Assembly: GCA_012837935.1 (NCBI GenBank)
Contig: DUQG01000076.1
Coordinates: 32,889-96,888 of the forward strand
Direction: 5' to 3'
DNA length: 64,000 bases
Source: Bacteroidales bacterium
GTDB taxonomy: Bacteria; Bacteroidota; Bacteroidia; Bacteroidales; Paludibacteraceae
This document shows positions 45,126-51,773 of the stretch, piece by piece. A program made the position numbers and the translations under genes. The notes beneath the pieces were generated by a model, which saw nothing but the letters and a program-made list of their open reading frames with translations, was not told where the DNA came from and made no database searches. Positions within the stretch are counted from its first letter, which is position 1. Every line of letters starts with the position of its first letter.

Positions 45126-46907
45126 ATTTTCTAAAATCTTTTTTAATAGATAGGTAGCATTCAGATTTTTAGAAATGCCTTTTTCTATTTTGTACGAATA
45201 ATCTATTGTTTCTGCCAAGTTTATTTCAAAGCAGTAGTTTTCATAAATCTCAGGCTTTTCATTTTCAAGGTTTGAAAGTTCCAAATCGTGGGTTGCAATA
45301 ATTCCTGTTGTTGGAAGTTTTTCCATTTCTTTCAAGAAAATTATGGAACCCGCTAATTTGTCTTTCGAGTTTGTGCCTTTCAAAATTTCATCCAAAATTA
45401 TCAAAGTGTGATTTTTACTTTTTACGAATTGGATTAGCTGTTTAATTCGAATTAACTCTGCATTGAAATAAGAAATACCCAAAGTCAAGTCATCGGCGTT
45501 GCGCATACTGCTAAAAAGATGAAACAGTGAAAATTGAAATTTTTCTGCACAAACTTTTACGCCATTTAATGCTAAAATATAATTCACGCCAATTGTTCGC
45601 AGAAACGTACTTTTTCCAGACATGTTGGCACCTGTGATAATAGAAAACTTATTTTTATGTATCGTGAAATCATTGCCAACCAATTTGTCTGCCGAAATAA
45701 AGGGATGTCCTACGTTTGTTGTTTTTATAAGGATGTCTTGATTGTCAGTTACTTCGGGGGAAACGTAGTCAGGATGATTGAAAACAAAAGTAGCTAATGA
45801 AATACGACTTTCCATTTCAGCCAAATCTAAAACCCATTGTTGAATGTGGTTTTTATAAGCTAAACACCACTTATTATATGTTCGAAGTAAAAAGAAATCA
45901 CGCAAAAACAGTCCATTCAATACAATTAAAGCATATGAATTGTTACGTTGGTCAAATTTTTCGAGAATAGATGATAATTGTTTGAATGCATCCAACGCAT
46001 TTAATGGAAATAACAATTTGTTTTTCAGTGACTTGTTTTCTTCGCTTTCAAAGTCTTGCTCTTGTATTAACTGAATTAATTGTGCGTACTGCTTAAAGTT
46101 CTTGTGCAACCAACCGACTTCTCGTGATGCTTTATTGATTTTGCGAAACAAAAACATAGGTGCAAACATTTGTAGCACAAAGAAAAGTGCAGGAAACGAC
46201 CAAGGCACGATGTTTAATGCAGAAAGCAGAATAAGTGTGAATGTAAGTGAGATAGAAATAATCATCAATGTCAATGAGAGATTTCCTGTCAGAGCAGTAC
46301 TTTGATGATTTTTTAATCTGTTATAATCACTTTTCTGACGACCAAATCCATTGCAAATAGCTAAAAAATAATGTCGGAAGTTATCTTTTTTGGCAAGTTC
46401 CTGCAATGCTTTTTGGCGTTCAATTACTTCATCGGTATTATTCGGAATGGTTTTTAATTTTTCTGCTAAAATACTGTTTGCTTCATAACTGACAGTTCGG
46501 TTTAGCCTATGAAACAATGATTTTTCGCCAAATACGTCCAAATCAAAAGAGTATTCATGCGAATTATCAATAAACCTTTTGCCGTTATAAAGTGCACTAA
46601 AGTCATTGTTGAAATAACCTATTTCATTTGAATAGACCTGATTTATAGCCAAAATAGCATCTCGTTGGTTGCAATATTTTACATCTTTGTAGTGCAGGAT
46701 GAAAAATACTATCCACATTGTTCCTGAAATCAAGAAATTTGGCAATTTTATCCATCCCCAAACAAATGGCGAAACAATGAAAAATGTAGCAGCAGCAAAA
46801 AAGAAAAGTTTTAAGATAGGCATAGGTCTTATCTTATTCTTTAAGCTTTCTAAGGTTTGCGAATTGTCGTTAATTTTATTTTGGTAGTACTTTATATTCA
46901 TATCCAA
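45123..46907 (-). CDS. Membrane-anchored MutS-family ATPase
   Basis: A 594-residue protein. The C-terminal MutS-type ABC ATPase is intact: Walker A GANMSGKST (426-434), MRNADDLTLGISYFNAEL, Walker B TLIILDE (501-507) and GTNSKDK. The N-terminal half has no mismatch-recognition domain; instead it has two membrane-helix pairs (about 32-49/57-71 and 209-228/233-253), followed by the helical clamp-like region. Bacteroidota commonly carry such MutS-related proteins of unknown role. A DNA transaction at the membrane or a non-DNA role is inference. It is distinct from the MutS2 encoded at 57.4 kb. Confidence 0.85.
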   Translation of the reverse strand: MDMNIKYYQNKINDNSQTLESLKNKIRPMPILKLFFFAAATFFIVSPFVWGWIKLPNFLISGTMWIVFFILHYKDVKYCNQRDAILAINQVYSNEIGYFNNDFSALYNGKRFIDNSHEYSFDLDVFGEKSLFHRLNRTVSYEANSILAEKLKTIPNNTDEVIERQKALQELAKKDNFRHYFLAICNGFGRQKSDYNRLKNHQSTALTGNLSLTLMIISISLTFTLILLSALNIVPWSFPALFFVLQMFAPMFLFRKINKASREVGWLHKNFKQYAQLIQLIQEQDFESEENKSLKNKLLFPLNALDAFKQLSSILEKFDQRNNSYALIVLNGLFLRDFFLLRTYNKWCLAYKNHIQQWVLDLAEMESRISLATFVFNHPDYVSPEVTDNQDILIKTTNVGHPFISADKLVGNDFTIHKNKFSIITGANMSGKSTFLRTIGVNYILALNGVKVCAEKFQFSLFHLFSSMRNADDLTLGISYFNAELIRIKQLIQFVKSKNHTLIILDEILKGTNSKDKLAGSIIFLKEMEKLPTTGIIATHDLELSNLENEKPEIYENYCFEINLAETIDYSYKIEKGISKNLNATYLLKKILEN

Positions 46908-46975
46908 AATTACTATTATCCAATTATCTGAATGCGTTTTTCTGTTCAGTTAATTCGGGAATATCAAATTAAAAA

Positions 46976-47006
46976 ACTCAAAACTCAAAACTCAGAACTC
47001 AGAACT
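46976..47006. repeat. AACTCAAAACTCAGAACT tandem tract
   Basis: Repeating ACTCAAA/ACTCAGA words in the spacer after the maf stop. The same words occur on the minus strand at 59858-59882 and inside mutS2 (57871-57904). Confidence 0.7.
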
Positions 47007-47009
47007 AAA

Positions 47010-47585
47010 TTATTTCCAATTCTTCAACTCACTGTAAAGTCGTTGGATAGGCAGTCCCATCACATTGTAGTAGGAACCTTCAATTCGTTCCACGCCGATA
47101 AATCCAATCCATTCTTGCACGCCGTAAGCGCCGGCTTTGTCGTAAGGTTTGTAATTGTCCAAATAATAGTCGATTTCTTCTTCGGTAAAACGGGAAAAAT
47201 ATACTTCCGTGATTACGTGAAAAACTCGCTTACGCTCTTTCGTTTTTAGACACATGCCTGTAATTACCTGATGCGATTTGCCTGAAAGTTTTGAAAGAAT
47301 ACGTTTGGCATCTTCGCGGTCTTTGGGTTTGCCATAAACTTTCCCTTCAAGCCAAACAATCGTATCCGCCGTGATTAGCAGCGTGTTGTCGTTAAGCGTG
47401 TAGGCATCGGCTTTTAGTTGCGCTACGTACGTTGGAATATCCACACCCACAAGGTCGTTGGGGTATGTTTCGTCTGTTTCCTTTAATTCAATTCTGAAAT
47501 CAATATCCAAGCCTTTAAGCAGTTCTTGCCTGCGTGGCGAACCCGAGCCAAGGATAATATCGTATTTTTTAAGATGGGACAACAT
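47010..47585 (-). CDS. maf: Maf-family nucleotide pyrophosphatase
   Basis: About 191 residues from ATG 47585 (MLSHLKKYDIILGSGSPRR). Maf proteins hydrolyse non-canonical or house-cleaning nucleoside triphosphates, the dTTP/UTP type most likely. The N-terminal SGSPRRQELL, central TADTIVWLEGKVYGKP, LSGKSHQVITG and the C-terminal GAYGVQEWIG and YYNVMGLPI motifs are present. A longer start at 47636 would be translated from low-complexity spacer. It lies after the UbiA-type gene's start region in reverse order, same direction. Confidence 0.93.
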   Translation of the reverse strand: MLSHLKKYDIILGSGSPRRQELLKGLDIDFRIELKETDETYPNDLVGVDIPTYVAQLKADAYTLNDNTLLITADTIVWLEGKVYGKPKDREDAKRILSKLSGKSHQVITGMCLKTKERKRVFHVITEVYFSRFTEEEIDYYLDNYKPYDKAGAYGVQEWIGFIGVERIEGSYYNVMGLPIQRLYSELKNWK

Positions 47586-47593
47586 AAAATATG

Positions 47594-47668
47594 AAAAATA
47601 AAAGATGGTAGTTGGTAGATAGTAGATGGTAGTCAACCAATTAACTATTCAACCAATTAACTAATTAA
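47594..47668. repeat. GATGGTAGTTGGTAG and CAACCAATTAACTA tandem tracts
   Basis: Two short-word tandem stretches fill the spacer upstream of maf. The GGTAG words match those at 5967-6000, also directly upstream of a start codon. Confidence 0.65.
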
Positions 47669-47670
47669 CT

Positions 47671-48657
47671 TCATTGAACAATGAAAAGTCCAAAAAGACT
47701 AATACCGTATGTTTTCGACATTAAAAAATAAAATATCAAGCTGTAAAGCACACCGACGAGCATAATAAACTTTGTCAATGTTTGAACTTGCCGGTATTCG
47801 CTTTTATTTTTACTTTTGAAAATAAGATAACCAAGCACTAAAAGCGGAATTATCAGACCGAAAATAATGTATTTCAGCGTTGTATTTCCTTCAAAAGGAA
47901 TATAATGATAATTCACATGCAGCAAAGCGGCAATGCTAAAAAGAATCAGACCGTAGAGAAAAAACTTAGTCTTTTTTTGTCCCCATTTTATCGGCATGGT
48001 TCTGCATTCCATTTCGCGGTCGCCTTCTTCGTCTTCCATATCTTTGATTATTTCCCGTATCCAAGTCAGTAGAAATGCAAATCCCGCAAAACCGCCTGTC
48101 CACGCATAAATCCACATTGGAACGGGTGTTTGATTGAGCAAATCTGCATTGTAAGCAGTCTTTAACAACGCCACTGCCAATACACCGACAATCAAAACCG
48201 ACAGAGCAGATGCAAGGCTGACAATCAGATTTCCGATAATAAATTGGCGCTTGTAACTTGCCGAGTAAAACCAAAGTAAACCGGGTGTAAGTAGGAAAAT
48301 AAATCCGAGTGAGAAACTTTTTACCCAAAAAGCCAATACCAAACCTAAAATTGTTCCCAATCCGGTTAGGATTTGGTAGAAAAGCATGCTTGCACGAAGG
48401 GAAATAGTGCTGCCAACAATCACTTTTTCAGGCGAATTGATGCGGTCGATTTTTACATCAAAATAGTCGTTGATAACGTAGCCGCCTGCCGTGATCAGCA
48501 CCGTAGCGACGATTAGAATAAGATAAAAAACATTCTGCGTACCGACTTCAAACCCGAAAGTTTGTAAGATAGGGTACACTACAGAATGTTGCATAAGCCA
48601 CTGAATAATAGCGACAAACAGCAGGTTTTTCCATCGAACTAATCGCAGATATTGCAT
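47671..48657 (-). CDS. UbiA-family prenyltransferase (geranylgeranylglycerol-phosphate type)
   Basis: About 328 residues from ATG 48657 (MQYLRLVRWKN), with eight or so membrane helices. The first Asp-rich motif is NDYFDVKIDRIN and the second is REIIKDMEDEEGDRE. Annotations for this Bacteroidota clade usually read geranylgeranylglycerol-phosphate geranylgeranyltransferase, but the lipid product in bacteria is uncertain. The start overlaps the flavodoxin gene's end by 19 bases, indicating translational coupling. Confidence 0.85.
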   Translation of the reverse strand: MQYLRLVRWKNLLFVAIIQWLMQHSVVYPILQTFGFEVGTQNVFYLILIVATVLITAGGYVINDYFDVKIDRINSPEKVIVGSTISLRASMLFYQILTGLGTILGLVLAFWVKSFSLGFIFLLTPGLLWFYSASYKRQFIIGNLIVSLASALSVLIVGVLAVALLKTAYNADLLNQTPVPMWIYAWTGGFAGFAFLLTWIREIIKDMEDEEGDREMECRTMPIKWGQKKTKFFLYGLILFSIAALLHVNYHYIPFEGNTTLKYIIFGLIIPLLVLGYLIFKSKNKSEYRQVQTLTKFIMLVGVLYSLIFYFLMSKTYGISLFGLFIVQ

Positions 48658-49163
48658 TTCGAATCGTTTAGTTCCATTTGACAAATGAAAATATCAATCA
48701 AATCGTATTGTAGAAACGATGAACTTGTCTTGATGCCGAGTAGGGTTTGAGTAATGAATTTTTGAGAAGGATTCAAGAGTTCCATATGAATTTCTCCACC
48801 TACAAAAGCTGTTGCCTGCGCGTGATTGTATAGCGCTTTCGGGTAAGCCATTTTTAGCTCTTCATCCTGTCTAACCATCTCAGGTTCAATGCCGCATAGA
48901 AACAAGCCAAGTTTTTTTTCGAGCAGTTCTTTTGTGTATTTAGCACAAAAATCGCTCATCTCTTTTTGGATGTCGCCAAGATAGACCGAACCGCCTAAAA
49001 TTACGGTGTCAAATTTGGATAAATCAATTTCGGAAACGTCTTTCACGTTAAAAATCGAGGGTTTGCTTCTGACAATATTTTCAGCCAAATATTCAGCTAC
49101 CTTTTCGGTTGTTCCATAATTTGTCGCGAAAATTATTGCTGTCTTTGATGTGATTTCGCCCAT
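48639..49163 (-). CDS. Flavodoxin-domain protein
   Basis: A 174-residue flavodoxin-like protein, also similar to the HemG-type protoporphyrinogen oxidase family. The phosphate-binding loop ATNYGTTEKVAEYLAE (about 13-28) and the VILGGSVYLGDIQ flavin loop (about 54-66) are present, with LGLFLCG in the second loop. It should carry electrons or bind FMN in the cytoplasm. It lies 3 bases after the nitroreductase gene and overlaps the UbiA gene, so the three are one operon. Confidence 0.85.
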   Translation of the reverse strand: MGEITSKTAIIFATNYGTTEKVAEYLAENIVRSKPSIFNVKDVSEIDLSKFDTVILGGSVYLGDIQKEMSDFCAKYTKELLEKKLGLFLCGIEPEMVRQDEELKMAYPKALYNHAQATAFVGGEIHMELLNPSQKFITQTLLGIKTSSSFLQYDLIDIFICQMELNDSKCNICD

Positions 49164-49166
49164 AAT

Positions 49167-49703
49167 TTATTTAAGGTATTTTTCAAAATGGATTTTATTG
49201 TAAGCTAATTTTTCTTCGTCGTAAGGCTTTCTCTCTTCGTCTTTGTAACCGATGGAAATAACGCATAGCACGCCATACTCTTCCGGGATGTTCAGTAGAT
49301 TTCTAACATATTCTTCGGCAGAAATTTCTTCTGTGTGCTCACGAGCATAGACTTGCACCCAACAACTTCCCAATCCCAAATCCTGTGCTTGAAGTTGAAT
49401 GTTGAGAGCGGCGATAGATGCATCTTCAATCCACACATCGCTTTTCGCAGGGTCGGCAATTACTACGATTCCTAAAGGCGAACCTGCCAAAAGTTGCGAG
49501 CCGTGCGTGCGAGTTTCAGAAAGTTTTTGCAACATCTCTTTATCTTCCACCACGATAAATTCCCACGGATTACTTCTTTTAGATGCCGGGGACATCAATG
49601 CCGCCTTAGTTATTTTTTCAATTTTTTCTTTCTCTACCTTTTGATCCGTGTATTTTCGGATGCTTCTGCGGTTTTTCAATAAATCATAAAAAGACATAGT
49701 CAC
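49167..49703 (-). CDS. Nitroreductase-family FMN enzyme
   Basis: A 178-residue flavoenzyme with the nitroreductase fold. NRRSIRKYTDQKVEKE near residue 11, SPASKRSNPWEFIVVED, and the C-terminal LGLGSCWVQVYA and YGVLCVISIGY motifs match the family. Such enzymes reduce nitro groups, quinones or other small electrophiles with NAD(P)H; the natural substrate is unknown. It lies next to a flavodoxin, a sensible redox pairing. DUF3298 lies 6 bases upstream. Confidence 0.9.
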   Translation of the reverse strand: MTMSFYDLLKNRRSIRKYTDQKVEKEKIEKITKAALMSPASKRSNPWEFIVVEDKEMLQKLSETRTHGSQLLAGSPLGIVVIADPAKSDVWIEDASIAALNIQLQAQDLGLGSCWVQVYAREHTEEISAEEYVRNLLNIPEEYGVLCVISIGYKDEERKPYDEEKLAYNKIHFEKYLK

Positions 49704-49709
49704 AAAATA

Positions 49710-50546
49710 TTAATTAGCCGGTGTTTTGTAGATATATGCTATCGGATTATCGGGTTTTAGTATAGGTTTTAGTTTTTCAAAAGTTATCAAAACAATAGTC
49801 TGTCCTATGCTGTAGGGTGCAATTTCGTAAGGATTAAACACGTAAACAAGTCCATCTGCCGTGATGTAGAAGTTGTTGTTGGGTTTAATTTTATCTTCAT
49901 AAAAATGAAAATCACTCAAATCGGCTACAGATTCTATTTCGGCATTGTCTTCCACAATCTGCTGCTTGATTAGTTGTGTTAAAGCATCCTTATAGTTTTC
50001 GGTAAATATATCGCTTTCTGTCAGCAGCTTAGCGTTGGATAAATCAAAATTATAGAGCAGTCGGCTGCTATTACCGTGAGCGCCACCCATAAAACCGTAA
50101 CGCTCGTAGCTGTAAGATAATAGCTTTTCGTCCAAATACATAGCTACACCCTGAATGGCAATTTCGTTTTCAAGGATTGATTTAGCGCCTTGCAATTGAG
50201 AAATTTCTTCCAAATAGGGTTCGTTGCTTTTTTTGTATTCTTGATAAAGCGCATTAGCGTATTTTGGCAACAAACTATCAGTCGGATAGCTGTTAAAAAC
50301 TTCGCCAAAAATCTTTGCAACGATTTGTCGGTTTACATTGTTTAGAACCTCTTTGTTGTGAAATTGCGAGAGAAGTTCCGTTTCAGCATGAAAACTTAAA
50401 CTACCTAAGCTTGTGTCAGCGCTCAGATAAAACACGTTGTCGTACGTGTAAACTTCAGTTTCTACTTCTTGCTTGCTACAAGATGTAGTCAGAGTTAATA
50501 GTAGAAAACTAAGAATAAGAAATGAATAGCTAAATATTTTTTTCAT
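49710..50546 (-). CDS. DUF3298-domain lipoprotein (RsiV-like)
   Basis: A 278-residue lipoprotein (lipobox TTSC, Cys23). The C-terminal domain carries the DUF3298 signature YGFMGGAHGNSSRLLYNFD (about 150-168) and a later LVYVFNPYEIAPYSIG (about 235-250), as in RsiV and related envelope proteins that bind lysozyme or cell-wall ligands in other phyla. In Bacteroidota the role is unknown. It heads the operon with nitroreductase, flavodoxin and UbiA genes. Confidence 0.85.
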   Translation of the reverse strand: MKKIFSYSFLILSFLLLTLTTSCSKQEVETEVYTYDNVFYLSADTSLGSLSFHAETELLSQFHNKEVLNNVNRQIVAKIFGEVFNSYPTDSLLPKYANALYQEYKKSNEPYLEEISQLQGAKSILENEIAIQGVAMYLDEKLLSYSYERYGFMGGAHGNSSRLLYNFDLSNAKLLTESDIFTENYKDALTQLIKQQIVEDNAEIESVADLSDFHFYEDKIKPNNNFYITADGLVYVFNPYEIAPYSIGQTIVLITFEKLKPILKPDNPIAYIYKTPAN

Positions 50547-50573
50547 TTTTAGGTTTATTATATGCCCCCTAAA

Positions 50574-50589
50574 TCCCCCTGAAGGGGGA
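50574..50589. repeat. CCCCCT-GA-AGGGGG palindrome
   Basis: TCCCCCT and AGGGGGA flank GA. Preceded by CCCCCTAAA. I recall very similar spacer sequences in many Bacteroidota; 30811-30841 here is a relative. Confidence 0.65.
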
Positions 50590-50689
50590 CTTTCAGGTTT
50601 GTGCTGTAAATTGTTATTGTTTTATTTTATTATATCTTTAAATGCTTTTGAATTTTATAGTCAATCAAATTTTTGTTCTAAAAGTCTAT

Positions 50690-50820
50690 GTTCTAATAGT
50701 CTTTTAGTCTCAGTTCTGTCAGTCTGTGTTCAAAAAGTCTAACCGTTTGTATTCTAAATGTCCATTAGTCTATATTCTAATAGTCTTTTAGTCTGTGCTC
50801 TGTCAATCTGTGTTCTTTTA
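50690..50820. repeat. 84-bp imperfect tandem duplication made of TAGTCT words
   Basis: A 41-base block starting TTCTAATAGTCTTTTAGTCT at 50691 recurs at 50775 with few changes, and shorter GTCTNNNTTCTAA words fill the gap. Confidence 0.7.
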
Positions 50821-50967
50821 CAAGTAATACAGTTAAAAAATACAATCCACCTTATTAATAACCCCTAAGTATCTAAAATTGTTCATTTTTATTTGATGAA
50901 AGCTGTAATTTATTTAAAATAACTCAAAATAAGAGTCGATTTCTGGTTGTATTGTTAACAATATCCT

Positions 50968-50975
50968 TATCTTTG
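50968..50975 (+). promoter_or_regulatory. Candidate -7 element for the Cys/His-rich protein gene
   Basis: TATCTTTG fits TAnnTTTG, with a partial -33 (GTTG, 50946-50949) 18 bases upstream. The ATG at 50985 is 9 bases after it, so the message would be nearly leaderless. Confidence 0.5.
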
Positions 50976-50984
50976 TAATTCCAA

Positions 50985-51449
50985 ATGCAAACAAAAAAAC
51001 CACATATTATCCTTAGTATATTCCTTTCCGCGCTGTTTTTAATCGGCGGAACGGGGTACAATGTGGTGCATTATTGTTGTGACGATTGCAAAAATGCAGG
51101 AATCAATAAAGTGGCAGAGATGTCTTGTGCAAGCATTCATGAAACGCATTGTCACGATGAAAACACCGACCACGAACATTGTGCCAAAAGTGGTGAATGC
51201 GATAATTTGCTACATAAATCCTGTGGCATTGAGCGTTTGGTTGTGGACACACCTTCCATGCAAAAATCATTCGGCGAAATGCCTGATTATTCTTTACTTG
51301 CAGTTGATTTGGATGCTGATTTTTTGGCAGAAATGGCAGTTTTTGCTGAAACAACCATTCAAACCGAACTAAATCATTCCCCGCCGGAAATTTATTTTCC
51401 ACATAAAGGCAGAACCATTCTTTGCCAAAAATCCGTACTTATCATTTGA
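50985..51449 (+). CDS. Cys/His-rich exported protein (HYC-type), probable metal binding
   Basis: A 154-residue protein with an N-terminal hydrophobic segment (about 8-25). The next 65 residues are dense in Cys and His: HYCCDDCKN, SCASIHETHCHDENTDHEHC and SGECDNLLHKSCG. A PPEIYFP motif occurs near the C-terminus. It resembles the HYC_CC_PP family found beside metal TonB receptors in Bacteroidota, from memory. The downstream receptor carries a His-rich loop, supporting a shared role in heavy-metal handling. Metal identity (zinc, copper, cobalt) cannot be told. Confidence 0.7.
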   Translation: MQTKKPHIILSIFLSALFLIGGTGYNVVHYCCDDCKNAGINKVAEMSCASIHETHCHDENTDHEHCAKSGECDNLLHKSCGIERLVVDTPSMQKSFGEMPDYSLLAVDLDADFLAEMAVFAETTIQTELNHSPPEIYFPHKGRTILCQKSVLII

Positions 51450-51773
51450 TTTTTTGATTTTTAATTGGATAAAAGTCAAACGCATTTCTTATGCCTAATT
51501 TTCTATTAGCGTAAGTTTTATGTGTTTGAAAAATTCTTGTATTAACTAATTCTGCATTATTCCTTATTGATGTTTTTGTGATTTTAGATTTCACCGTAGG
51601 TGATAAATATCAATAGAACCTAAATTGTAAGTGGTATATATTCCCCGTAGGGGATTGACAATAAAAAAGCAGCAGAATCACAGTAGAATAACGTATATTC
51701 CCTACGGGAAAAACATCTATGCATTAGTTAGGAATTAATGCAAGTTCACAAACAATTAAAATCAAAAATAATT
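51450..51773. other. 324-bp spacer between the HYC gene and TonB receptor
   Basis: It holds a copy of the CGTAG-core hairpin element (51591-51710). No other gene or promoter consensus is convincing; the receptor may rely on read-through or an undetected promoter. Confidence 0.6.
51591..51710. repeat. CGTAG-core hairpin element, copy 2
   Basis: Three 13-nt hairpins of one design: TCACC-GTA-GGTGA (51591-51603), TCCCC-GTA-GGGGA (51642-51654) and TTCCC-TAC-GGGAA (51698-51710). The segment AATATCAATAG follows the first and is shared with copy 3 at 63.9 kb. Confidence 0.85.

Larger units (their letters stand above)
50547..50984. other. 438-bp spacer with palindrome, tandem tract and promoter
   Basis: Between divergent genes. 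It holds a CCCCCT-GA-AGGGGG palindrome (50574-50589), a GTCTTTTAGTCT-type imperfect tandem tract (about 50690-50820) and a promoter-like TATCTTTG near 50968. No ORF is convincing. Confidence 0.65.

Noticed and set aside
50690..50820. CRISPR-like repeats in the DUF3298/HYC spacer
   Set aside because: Units are imperfect, irregularly spaced and built from overlapping short words; no cas genes in the window.
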